Both the position numbers and the translations under genes were made by a program. From NCBI GenBank assembly GCA_040752025.1, contig JBFMFR010000068.1:1-34391 (forward strand): a stretch of DNA of 34,391 bases. Reading direction: 5' to 3'. Origin of the DNA: JBFMFR01 sp040752025. GTDB taxonomy: Bacteria > Chloroflexota > Anaerolineae > Anaerolineales > UBA4823. Of the stretch, positions 6,798-15,316 are shown piece by piece (within the stretch, counting starts at the first letter, position 1; every line of letters starts with the position of its first letter). The notes under the pieces are model-generated. The model was not told the origin of the DNA, did no database searches, and was given only the letters and a program-made list of their open reading frames with translations.

Positions 6798-9700
6798 ATG
6801 TCCAATCCTCCTAAACCCTCCAACGCCGATTTATTCATCGTCGATAACAGCGACGAGAACTGGAAAGTTGTTGATTATTTGCGCGAGTGGGCGGGGATTT
6901 CGAGCCAGTTCGATATTGCTACGGGGTATTTCGAGATCGGGGCGCTGCTGGCGCTGGAGGGGACCTGGCAGAAGCTGGCGAAGATGCGCATTCTGATGGG
7001 GGACGAGGTTTCCAAGCGCACTAAACAGGCTTTCGAGAAGAGCCTGGGCGAGATTACGCACAAGCTGGACGACAGCCTGGAAGATGCAAAGGAGGAGAAT
7101 GATTTCCTGGAAGGGGTGCCGGCGATCGTGGAAGCGATGCGCAGCGGGACGATCGAGACACGCGTGTATCGCAAGAAGAAGTTCCACGCCAAGGCTTACA
7201 TTACGCACTCCAACCTGAAGATCGTCGGCTCTTCGGCGCTGGTGGGTTCGAGCAATTTCACTTATCCGGGCCTGAGCCAGAACGTGGAGCTGAACGTGCA
7301 ACTGCGGCGGGAGGTCGAAACGCTGCAAGCCTGGTACGAAACACACTGGAAGGAGGCCGAAGAAGTCTCGCCGGAGATTTTGAAGACGATCGAGCGGCAC
7401 ACGCAGGATTACTCGCCCTTCGATGTGTACGCCCGCGCTATGGCGGCGTACTTCCAGGGCCACGAGGTGTCGGTCGGCGAGTGGGAACGCAACCTGTCGG
7501 TGATGTACCCGGTGTTGAGCCAATACCAGAAGGAGGGCTACCAGCGCCTGATGGAGATCGCCCGACGCTATGGCGGGGCGCTGCTGTGCGACGGCGTGGG
7601 CCTGGGGAAGACGTACATCGGCATGATGGTGATCGAGCGCCTGCTGTACGAGCGCAAGCGCGTGGCTTTGTTCGTGCCCAAGGCGGCCAAGGAGGACGTG
7701 TGGGAGGCCAAGCTACGGCAGTTCATGCCCAAGGCCAGCGGCGAATACAGCAATCTGCGCGTTTACAGCCACACGGATATCCTGCGCGGCGGGCATTATG
7801 TGGAGATCATGGACGAGATCGCTGCCGAAGCCGACGCTTTCGTGATCGACGAGGCGCACCACTTCCGCAACACCGGCTCGCAGCGGGCGCGCAAGTTCTA
7901 CGAGATGAGCGAGGGCAAGGAACTGTTCTTCCTGACGGCTACGCCGATCAATAACAGCCTGTACGACCTGATGCACCTGATCGAGTACTTCTCGCGGCGG
8001 AAGCCGGACTACTTCCGAGACGCGCCCCTGGGCATCCACAGCCTGCGCGGGCGCTTCCGGCAAATGGAAGAGGCCCTGAATGCCCTGACCGGAAAGCCTG
8101 TCGCCGGCGACATGCTGCTCGGGCAGCGAGAGGCGGAAGAAATCCTCTCCAAAGACGATCTTTTCCAGGCGCTGGTGGTGCAGCGCAGCCGGGCGTACGT
8201 CAAGGCCAGCCTGAAGCAGGAAGCTAACGACCAGGGAGTCTCCTTCCCGCAGCGGCAGGACCCCAAGGTGGCCGATTATTCGCTCAAGAAAACTTACGGC
8301 GGGCTGCTGCAAAAGCTCGAGGAGGGTTTCAACAGCGCTAACCCGCTGGTCAAGCTGCCGATCTATTTCCCTTTGAACTATCCCATTCAAAAGGACCGCC
8401 CGGTAGATGACTTCGAATATGGCCGCCAGATGCAGGTGGTGGGCCTGATCCGCACGCTGCTGCTCAAGCGCTTCGAAAGCTCGGCGGTCTCCTTCCGGGC
8501 GTCGTGCGAAGACCTGCTGCTCAAACTGCTGTACTTCGTGCAGATTCACAACCCCAGGACGGCGCAGCGCTGGGAGGCGCAGCACGCCGAACTGCTGGCC
8601 CAAGTGCGCGAACACGTGCGGCAGCGCGGGCTGATCGACGGCGAAGAGGAAGACCTGGACGAGGATATCATCCCGGACGAGTTCAAGAAGAAAATCGAAA
8701 TCCTGGATAACCGCGAGTACGACGTGACCAGCATGGTGCTGGACGCGATGCTGGATATGGATGAGCTGGCCAAATACCTGGTGGAATTGAAAGATTTCGA
8801 CCCGGCGCAGGATGACAAACTGCAGAAGCTGCTCAACCTGCTGCAAAGCGAGCCGCTGCTGCGCGAGCACAAGGTGTTGATCTTCACCGAATACCAGTCC
8901 ACGGCGCGCTACCTGGCCGAACAGATCGAGAAAGCGGGGATCGGGCCGCTGGTGCAGGTGGACAGCCAGCGCCAGAACGCGGGGCAGGCGGTGCACGCCT
9001 TCGCCCCGTATTACAACGGCGCGAGCAGCGCTGAACTGGCGGCACGAGGCGTGCAGGAAATCCGCGTGTTGGTCTCGACCGACGTGCTGGCCGAAGGCCT
9101 CAACCTGCAGGACGCGACCTGCATCATCAACTACGACCTGCACTGGAACCCGGTGCGCCTGATGCAGCGCATCGGGCGCGTGGACCGCCGCCTCGACCCG
9201 GCCGTGGAGGCGCAGATGCTGGCCGACCACCCGGAACTGGCCGGGCTGCGCGGCACGGCGCACCTGTGGAACTTCCTTCCCCCGGAGGAGCTGAACGAAA
9301 TCCTGAGCCTGTACGAGCGCGTGACTCACAAGGCGCTGCGCATCTCCAAGACCTTCGGGATCGAAGGGCGCAAATTCCTGACCCCGTACGACGATTACGA
9401 AGCGCTGCGCGAGTTCAACCAGCAGGTGGAGGGCGCGACCACTTCTACGGAGGCGATGTACCTGGCTTACCAGCAACTGCTGCAAGCGCACCCCAGCCTG
9501 CTGGAGCGCGCCGCCGGGCTGCCGCGGCGGCTTTTCAGCGGCAAGGCCCATCCCACGCCCCAGGGGCGGGCGGTATTCTTCTGCTACCGCCTGCCGGCCA
9601 AGAACGCGGCGGGCGAATGGGACGAGCAGGCGGCGTTCACGCGCTGGTACCTGTACCAGGTCGATACGGGCGAAATCCTGGGAGACGCCACGCGGATTAT

Positions 9701-9872
9701 GGGGCTGATCGAGAGCACGCCGGAAACGCGGCGGCAGACCCAAATCCCGCGCAGCGACCTGGCCGCTATACGGCGGCAGATGGACCGGCACATCACCGAT
9801 ACTTATCTGCGCAGGGTGCAGGCCGTGCAGGGCATGGAAGCCACGCTGCTGGCCTGGATGGAATTGAATTGA
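6798..9872 (+). CDS. phospholipase D nuclease-SF2/SNF2 helicase fusion (restriction-type)
   Basis: A 1024-aa protein. The N-terminal ~200 residues are a PLD-type nuclease domain with one HKD-like motif (FHAKAY with H130 and K132, then GSSNFT with N153). One active site per chain usually means a dimeric enzyme. An SF2 helicase follows: Walker A DGVGLGKT (K271), DEAH box (351-354), FFLTATP motif III, VSTDVLAEGLNLQ and QRIGRVDRR (about 790-798). An acidic insert (DGEEEDLDEDIIPDE) sits between the helicase lobes. ATG 6798 was chosen over TTG 6783. Its stop lies 27 bp before the methylase. PLD nucleases act in known restriction enzymes (BfiI, NgoAVII/CglI), so this is most likely the ATP-dependent restriction subunit partnering the next gene. 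Confidence 0.85.
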   Translation: MSNPPKPSNADLFIVDNSDENWKVVDYLREWAGISSQFDIATGYFEIGALLALEGTWQKLAKMRILMGDEVSKRTKQAFEKSLGEITHKLDDSLEDAKEENDFLEGVPAIVEAMRSGTIETRVYRKKKFHAKAYITHSNLKIVGSSALVGSSNFTYPGLSQNVELNVQLRREVETLQAWYETHWKEAEEVSPEILKTIERHTQDYSPFDVYARAMAAYFQGHEVSVGEWERNLSVMYPVLSQYQKEGYQRLMEIARRYGGALLCDGVGLGKTYIGMMVIERLLYERKRVALFVPKAAKEDVWEAKLRQFMPKASGEYSNLRVYSHTDILRGGHYVEIMDEIAAEADAFVIDEAHHFRNTGSQRARKFYEMSEGKELFFLTATPINNSLYDLMHLIEYFSRRKPDYFRDAPLGIHSLRGRFRQMEEALNALTGKPVAGDMLLGQREAEEILSKDDLFQALVVQRSRAYVKASLKQEANDQGVSFPQRQDPKVADYSLKKTYGGLLQKLEEGFNSANPLVKLPIYFPLNYPIQKDRPVDDFEYGRQMQVVGLIRTLLLKRFESSAVSFRASCEDLLLKLLYFVQIHNPRTAQRWEAQHAELLAQVREHVRQRGLIDGEEEDLDEDIIPDEFKKKIEILDNREYDVTSMVLDAMLDMDELAKYLVELKDFDPAQDDKLQKLLNLLQSEPLLREHKVLIFTEYQSTARYLAEQIEKAGIGPLVQVDSQRQNAGQAVHAFAPYYNGASSAELAARGVQEIRVLVSTDVLAEGLNLQDATCIINYDLHWNPVRLMQRIGRVDRRLDPAVEAQMLADHPELAGLRGTAHLWNFLPPEELNEILSLYERVTHKALRISKTFGIEGRKFLTPYDDYEALREFNQQVEGATTSTEAMYLAYQQLLQAHPSLLERAAGLPRRLFSGKAHPTPQGRAVFFCYRLPAKNAAGEWDEQAAFTRWYLYQVDTGEILGDATRIMGLIESTPETRRQTQIPRSDLAAIRRQMDRHITDTYLRRVQAVQGMEATLLAWMELN

Positions 9873-9899
9873 ATTGAAGCAGTGAATGGAAAACGCCAA

Positions 9900-12800
9900 A
9901 TGAACCCAGACGAGATCCAGAAACTACGCTCGCTGACCAGCTTCGATGCGCTGGTCGATTACCTGCGCGACGAACTCGACTGGCCGATCGAGGCCGAAGA
10001 CGCCGAGAAGATCACTTTCCCGTATAAGGCGGAAGAACTGGGCCTGGACCCCACGCAGGTGGTCAAGGTGGAATCGATCCGGCAGATGCGCCCGCTGGCC
10101 GAGGGCCAGCCGTGGGGCGTGTTCTACATCGAGTTCGAAAGCAAAAAACTGCCGGTGGTGCTGCTGCGGCGCATCCTGCACGCCCTGGTGCCGAGCTCAC
10201 GCCGCCAGGACCCTGACCGGCCGGCCTGGAAAATGAGCGACCTGCTGTTCATCTCCTCGCAGGGCACAGCGAGCGAGCGCTCGATCTCCTTCGCGCACTT
10301 CCGCCAGGAGGCGCAGGGCAAGCCCGAACTGCGCACTTTCTCCTGGGACGTGCACGAGACGCACCTGTACTATATCGACAAACTCAACCTGGCAGCCCTG
10401 CGCTGGCCGCAGGATGAGGAAAACGCTAATGCCTGGCGCGAGCAGTGGCGGGCGGCTTTCACTATCGAACACGGCTACGTGCCGCGCACGGCCCAGGCCC
10501 TGGCCGAGCAAATGGCGCGCATCGCCAAGGACATCCGACAGGCGGTGGAGGATCTTTACAGCCTGGAACACGCTGGCGGGCCGCTGCACCAACTGCACCT
10601 GAGCCTGAAGCTGAGCCTGATCACAGACCTGGAAGCGGGTGATTTCGCCGATATGTACGCCCAGACGGTGACCTACGGGCTGTTCGCGGCGCGCGCCACG
10701 CACCAGGGGCCGTTCGCCGGCGGCAACGTGGCGGCGCTGATCGCCCACACCAACCCCTTCCTGCGCGAGCTGCTCGAACAGATGACCGAACAGCAGGCGC
10801 TCGAGCTGGACGAGCTGGGCGTGGACGAACTGAGCGACCTGCTGCGCCAGGTGGATATGGAGGCGATCCTGCGGGATTTCGGGCGGCAGAAGCGCGGCGA
10901 AGACCCGGTGATCCACTTCTACGAGACCTTCATGCAGCAGTACGACCCGCAGCAGAAAACCAAGCGCGGCGAGTTCTATACGCCCGATCCAGTGGTGTCC
11001 TTCATCGTGCGCTCGGTAGACCACCTGCTGCGCACGGAATTCGACTACCCGGACGGCCTGGCGGACAGCGGCACAATGCCCTGGAAAGGCCAGCAGGCGC
11101 CCAGGGTGCAGGTGCTCGACCCCGCTACAGGCACGGGCACATTCTTGAAGTACGTTATCCAGGTGGTTTGGGAGAGCTTCTACAACAAAACCAGAAAGCT
11201 CAGCGCCGCCGAGCGGCGGGCGAGGTGGAACCAGTACGTGCGCGAGCGCCTGCTGCCGCGCCTGCATGGCTTCGAGCTCAAGATGGCTCCCTACACTATC
11301 GCCCACATGAAGCTGGGGCTGGCGCTGCAAGAGAAGGGCTTCGACTTCCAGGAAGGCGAGCGGCTGCAAGTCTACCTGAGCAACGCCCTGCAGCCGGCCC
11401 ACGAAGTCGCTCGAGTGGATACGCCTGCCCTGGCGCACGAAGCAGAGCAAGCCAACCAAGTAAAAACCGGGAATCCGGTGACCGTTGTAATCGGCAACCC
11501 GCCGTATGCCGGGCACTCGTCCAACGCCAGCCGCAACGCCCAGGGTGAATGGAACTTCATCGGGCAACTGCTGCAAGATTATTACCGGGTGGATGGCCAG
11601 CCGCTGGGCGAAAAGAACCCCAAGTGGCTGCAAGACGATTACGTCAAGTTCCTGCGCTTCGGCCAGTGGTGCATCGAACAAAGCGGGGCCGGCATCCTGG
11701 CGATGATCACCAACCACAGCTACCTGGATAACCCCACCTTCCGAGGTATGCGCCAATCCTTGATGTATACCTTTTCTGAGATATACGTATTGGATTTGCA
11801 CGGTAACAGCAAGAAAAAAGAAACTGCCCCAGATGGCTCAAAGGATGAAAACGTCTTTGACATTCAGCAAGGTGTGGCCATCTGCCTGATGGTGCGTAGG
11901 CCTGGGGTTACTAGGTTAGCTAGAGTGTATCGTGCTGATCTGTATGGTTTGAGAGAATTCAAATATGAGTGGCTGATAACACATCATCGCGATACAGGGT
12001 CAGTTGAATGGCAAGAGCTTTGGTCACAGCAACCTTATTATCTTTTTACAAAGCAGAATTTAGATCTGCGCAGAGAGTATGAACAGGGGTGGAAAATTAC
12101 AGAGATAATGCCCTTGAATTTGCTAGGATTTCAAACCCATCGCGATCCAGTAGCAGTTAGTTTTGATCCCGAATCTTTGTATAAACAAGTTGAAAAATAT
12201 TTAGATCGGAAACCTTCAAAAACTGAATGGCAGGAATTCTGTCAAAAATGTGATTATCGACCCTTTGATAAACGTTTTGTATATTTAGGAAAAAATGTCT
12301 GTGATAGACCGCGGCTTGATGTTGAAAGCCACCTCTTTATGCCTAATCTAGCCCTAAATATGATGCGGCAGACGAAAGCAAACGTATGGAGACATGTTTT
12401 GGTAAGTAGCAGTCCTACTCCAGCGGTTTTTATTGAGATAAAGGATGGTTCATCTGTTTTTCCACTATATTTGTATTCATCACCTCGGAATCCAAGACAA
12501 GGTACTCTGTTCGATGAGCCTATGGGTTATGAGAACTCGGAGCGCGTACCTAACATTTCGGGCTCATTTGTTTCTGTACTACAAAAGAATTTTGGTCTGA
12601 GATTTGTATCTAATCAGTCTGATGGGTTGTATGATGCTTTGGAACCCGAAGATGTGCTTTATTATTCATATGCCATTTTTCACAGCCCCGCTTACCGTGA
12701 GCGCTACGCCGAATTCCTGAAGATCGATTTCCCGCGCCTGCCGCTGACCAGCAATCTACTCCTGTTTCGCGATCTGTGCCGCCTGGGCGGCGAACTGGTG

Positions 12801-13142
12801 GGGCTGCACCTGCTGGAAAGCCCGCTCCTCGACCAACCTATCACGCACTTCACGGGCCAGGGCGATAAGGTCGTAGCTAAAGGCCACCCGAAGTACAGCC
12901 AGGGGAGGGTGTGGATCAACCCGCAGCAGGGCTTCGAGGGCGTGCCAGCAGAGGTGTGGGAGTTCCACATCGGCGGTTACCAGGTTTGCCATAAATGGCT
13001 CAAGGATCGCCGCGGGAGGCGGCTTTCGGATGAGGATGTGGAACACTACCAGAAGGTGGTGGTGGCGTTGAAGGAAACGATGCGCTTGATGGGCGAAATC
13101 GATGATGTGATCGAGGGGCGGGGTGAGTGGCCGATTAGATAG
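9900..13142 (+). CDS. N6-adenine-type DNA methyltransferase/specificity protein of restriction system
   Basis: A 1080-aa protein. The N-terminal ~330 residues form a domain of unknown role. QQKTKRGEFYTPDPVVSFIV (~355-375) is the classic entry to class gamma adenine methylases. Motif I is DPATGTGTF (from D407) and motif IV is NPPY (N533). The remaining ~500 residues should contain the target-recognition domain and C-terminal helices. It resembles the methylase-specificity part of single-chain type ISP/IIG enzymes. No nuclease or helicase is fused; both are in the gene upstream. ATG 9900 was chosen; GTG 9882 is possible. The segment from about 11755 to 12685 is much richer in A+T than the flanks, consistent with exchange of the specificity region. 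Confidence 0.85.
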   Translation: MNPDEIQKLRSLTSFDALVDYLRDELDWPIEAEDAEKITFPYKAEELGLDPTQVVKVESIRQMRPLAEGQPWGVFYIEFESKKLPVVLLRRILHALVPSSRRQDPDRPAWKMSDLLFISSQGTASERSISFAHFRQEAQGKPELRTFSWDVHETHLYYIDKLNLAALRWPQDEENANAWREQWRAAFTIEHGYVPRTAQALAEQMARIAKDIRQAVEDLYSLEHAGGPLHQLHLSLKLSLITDLEAGDFADMYAQTVTYGLFAARATHQGPFAGGNVAALIAHTNPFLRELLEQMTEQQALELDELGVDELSDLLRQVDMEAILRDFGRQKRGEDPVIHFYETFMQQYDPQQKTKRGEFYTPDPVVSFIVRSVDHLLRTEFDYPDGLADSGTMPWKGQQAPRVQVLDPATGTGTFLKYVIQVVWESFYNKTRKLSAAERRARWNQYVRERLLPRLHGFELKMAPYTIAHMKLGLALQEKGFDFQEGERLQVYLSNALQPAHEVARVDTPALAHEAEQANQVKTGNPVTVVIGNPPYAGHSSNASRNAQGEWNFIGQLLQDYYRVDGQPLGEKNPKWLQDDYVKFLRFGQWCIEQSGAGILAMITNHSYLDNPTFRGMRQSLMYTFSEIYVLDLHGNSKKKETAPDGSKDENVFDIQQGVAICLMVRRPGVTRLARVYRADLYGLREFKYEWLITHHRDTGSVEWQELWSQQPYYLFTKQNLDLRREYEQGWKITEIMPLNLLGFQTHRDPVAVSFDPESLYKQVEKYLDRKPSKTEWQEFCQKCDYRPFDKRFVYLGKNVCDRPRLDVESHLFMPNLALNMMRQTKANVWRHVLVSSSPTPAVFIEIKDGSSVFPLYLYSSPRNPRQGTLFDEPMGYENSERVPNISGSFVSVLQKNFGLRFVSNQSDGLYDALEPEDVLYYSYAIFHSPAYRERYAEFLKIDFPRLPLTSNLLLFRDLCRLGGELVGLHLLESPLLDQPITHFTGQGDKVVAKGHPKYSQGRVWINPQQGFEGVPAEVWEFHIGGYQVCHKWLKDRRGRRLSDEDVEHYQKVVVALKETMRLMGEIDDVIEGRGEWPIR

Positions 13143-13193
13143 GCCCGGAAGTTAGAAGGTGCATTTGTATGGAAGCAAAGAAAGGAAACAATT

Positions 13194-14123
13194 ATGGAAA
13201 CGGGAAAGAGCAACAGACAGGAAACTTTGGCCAAGCTGTTTGCTAAGCTGCGTCCCACGGAGGAAGAACTCGCAAAGCTCAAGGCGGTAGAGGAGGATCC
13301 GATAGCATTCGCCCATATGGTAGGCGAGATCGATCGCAAGTACAAGGTCAGGTCACTCGAAACTCTAAGAAGTGACAAAAAGCTCTTCAACGCGCAGGCC
13401 TCCTATCCTGTCAACATCAATGAGACTAGAGCCAATCCGCTCCCGATACAATCGGGGTTCGGGATCATCGGGCAACTTGCTGCAAGTAACCAACTGGCAT
13501 GTGACTGCCTGGTGCCGTTTAAATTCACAGGACTTATCGCGTACAATGCTATGTCTGGCCCTAATCAATTTGAAGTAGCGCGGGGTATGCTCGGCGCCTT
13601 GAGGTTAGGGGCTGATGAGTATCAGGTGTTTAATCCTGGTGACACGACTGGCAAGACCCGCGTCCATTTCTTCGGGCAGTTATGCATCACATTTGCCGCC
13701 CAAATTCCACAGGCAGGCAGATGGTGCCTTATCCATCCATCGGGCATACTGCGTATTCGCGGGCATTCACGGGTTGTCGGGCACGGTAACATGACAACGA
13801 GTTACGATGCCAAAGTCTGGTTCGATTACTATCAATTCCTCTATATAGGATTCACTGCTATCGAGGAGTCAGGGGGCGATATCCATTACAACGGCACCAG
13901 GTCCGGGGATCATAAGGAGTACTTCTGCGCTGATCGCTTTTTGCCTCCGCGATATATCTTCTTTGATGTCCCGGACGCAGGCGAACTCCTTGAATTAATG
14001 ATGCTCATCGAAGTAGACGCGGCCGCGAACAAAGATGGGCTTGCCCTGGGAGTCATCGATCAATTCGGGTTCTTGGCCAATTACACAGATGAGTACGATA
14101 CGTTCGTAGTCAAGGCCTTGTGA
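13194..14123 (+). CDS. hypothetical protein, unrecognised, beta-rich
   Basis: A 309-aa protein with an AAAGGAAAC ribosome site before ATG 13194. Residues 1-60 are helical and charged (KLFAKLRPTEEELAKLKAVE, then a MVGEIDRKYK stretch). The rest looks beta-rich and aromatic: CLVPFKFTGLIAYN, TRVHFFGQLCITF, RIRGHSRVVGHGNMTTSYDA, VWFDYYQFLYIGF, PPRYIFFDVPDAGELLELMM. I recognise no motif and no signal peptide or membrane segment. It starts 51 bp after the methylase, in the same direction, so it may belong to the restriction operon. It could be a ligand-binding or structural shell domain, but no function can be supported. Confidence 0.6.
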   Translation: METGKSNRQETLAKLFAKLRPTEEELAKLKAVEEDPIAFAHMVGEIDRKYKVRSLETLRSDKKLFNAQASYPVNINETRANPLPIQSGFGIIGQLAASNQLACDCLVPFKFTGLIAYNAMSGPNQFEVARGMLGALRLGADEYQVFNPGDTTGKTRVHFFGQLCITFAAQIPQAGRWCLIHPSGILRIRGHSRVVGHGNMTTSYDAKVWFDYYQFLYIGFTAIEESGGDIHYNGTRSGDHKEYFCADRFLPPRYIFFDVPDAGELLELMMLIEVDAAANKDGLALGVIDQFGFLANYTDEYDTFVVKAL

Positions 14124-14238
14124 TCCCGGTTGGCTTGCAACTTCATCGCACGCGGCTGCTTCCCCAACGCCTATTGCATCAATCCGCTACTGTATCCCTA
14201 CAACCACTGAGGAATCTGTGCCTGCCGCGGCATCCGAA

Positions 14239-14271
14239 AGAAATCGGATTTTTGGCAAAAATCCGATTTCT
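14239..14271. repeat. perfect 15-bp hairpin with 3-nt loop
   Basis: AGAAATCGGATTTTT (14239-14253), loop GGC, AAAAATCCGATTTCT (14257-14271). It lies between the orphan gene and the NERD gene. It is a variant of the stem used in the 18126 array (AGAAACCGGGTTTTT). It may act as a terminator but has no separate U-tract. Confidence 0.85.
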
Positions 14272-14323
14272 GGAGGCTATCACCCTTTGTTTACTTCATA
14301 ATCTTACTTGCAGGACTCTCACT

Positions 14324-15094
14324 ATGCCCCCACAAAAACGCTCCCCGATCACCGATCCTCTGCTGCACAACCCCGGCCAGACGCTGGACAAGCAGATACA
14401 GCAAAAGTGGGATAACATCTTTACGTACCTGATGTTCTGCGTGAGCGGAGTGGTGATCGTCGTTTCAGACTGGGAAACCTGGCTGACGCAAAAGATTCAC
14501 CACCCGCTGCCCGCTACTATCCTGGCGGCGGCGATTATGGCGTTTTGTATCTACAAAATGGTTCGGACGCGCCGGGAAATCAGCCGCCTGACCATGGCTC
14601 GGGACGGCGAGATGGCGATCGGGCAGTTCCTGGACGGACTGCGGCGGGCAGACACGCAGGTGTTCCACGACATCCCGGCGGAGGGGTTCAACCTGGACCA
14701 CGTGCTGATCTCGCCGCAGGGGGTGTACGTGATCGAGACCAAGACTTACAGCAAGCCGCTGAAGGGTAAAGCGGTGATCCGCGTGCAGGATGACCAGGTG
14801 CTGGCTAACGGGCAGGTGATCGAGCGCAATCCGCTGGAGCAGGCGCGGGGCGAGGCGCGCTGGCTGCAAGAGCTGCTGCAGAAAAGCACGGGGAAGAAGT
14901 TCCCGGTGAGGGCGGTGGTCCTTTTCCTGAACTGGTTCGTGGAGCCGGCCAAGGGCCACCGCGATGTTTGGGTGTTGAATCAGAAGGCGCTGCCGGCTTT
15001 CCTGGCGAAGGAGCCCAGGACGATGGCGCTCGAGGATGTTTACCTGGTTTCGTATCATCTTACCCGGTACGTTGGGGCGAAAGACAAGCGGTGA
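14324..15094 (+). CDS. membrane-anchored NERD-domain protein
   Basis: A 256-aa protein. Two hydrophobic segments (about 31-48 and 63-80) anchor it to the membrane. Residues 92-210 are a NERD (nuclease-related) domain: DGEMAIGQFL (E96), FHDIPAEGFNLDHVLIS (D125) and GVYVIETKTYS (E138-x-K140), which is the D and ExK pattern of PD-(D/E)XK-type folds. The C-terminal ~45 residues are helical (VLNQKALPAFLA). ATG 14324 was chosen because the upstream open frame crosses the 14239 hairpin and is composition-poor. NERD proteins are frequent in defence islands, and the position after a restriction system fits; a role in DNA cleavage is inference. Confidence 0.8.
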   Translation: MPPQKRSPITDPLLHNPGQTLDKQIQQKWDNIFTYLMFCVSGVVIVVSDWETWLTQKIHHPLPATILAAAIMAFCIYKMVRTRREISRLTMARDGEMAIGQFLDGLRRADTQVFHDIPAEGFNLDHVLISPQGVYVIETKTYSKPLKGKAVIRVQDDQVLANGQVIERNPLEQARGEARWLQELLQKSTGKKFPVRAVVLFLNWFVEPAKGHRDVWVLNQKALPAFLAKEPRTMALEDVYLVSYHLTRYVGAKDKR

Positions 15095-15097
15095 AGC

Positions 15098-15130
15098 AGA
15101 CACCCGGAGATTTGGAATCTCCGGGTGTCT
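15098..15130. repeat. perfect 15-bp hairpin after NERD gene
   Basis: AGACACCCGGAGATT (15098-15112), loop TGG, AATCTCCGGGTGTCT (15116-15130). It begins 4 bp after the NERD stop, so it may act as a terminator. Its geometry (15-bp stem, 3-nt loop) matches the hairpin at 14239. Confidence 0.85.
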
Positions 15131-15147
15131 GGCTGCATCCACCCCAC

Positions 15148-15178
15148 GTGCATCGCACCAAGAACAGGTGCAACGCAC
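15148..15178. repeat. second GTGCGNTGCAC-type repeat
   Basis: GTGCATCGCAC (15148-15158) and GTGCAACGCAC (15168-15178), a reverse-oriented copy of the pair at 2101-2129. A degenerate third half-site (GGTGCAGCGCAGG) follows. Confidence 0.8.
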
Positions 15179-15316
15179 GATTGGGGCAGGTGCAGCGCAG
15201 GAGGAGGATTTGAACCTTGGGGCGGGGCTGAGGGTATCCTCTGCGTGTAGAGCGGAAAAGGCCGCCTGTGCGGGGCCGGGTCAGGCAGAATTCGAGCACG
15301 GTGCAGGAGTTTGATT

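Noticed and set aside
7713..9899. Long minus-strand open frame opposite the PLD-helicase
   Set aside because: Open only because of the GC-rich third positions of the real gene; protein is Gln/His/Arg-rich with no domain. The same holds for 10197-11801, 26043-27395 and 27528-29510 (minus) and 29900-31555 (plus).
6798..13142. DISARM or BREX system
   Set aside because: No drmA/drmB, pglZ, brxL or similar genes are present; a PLD domain and a methylase alone are not enough.
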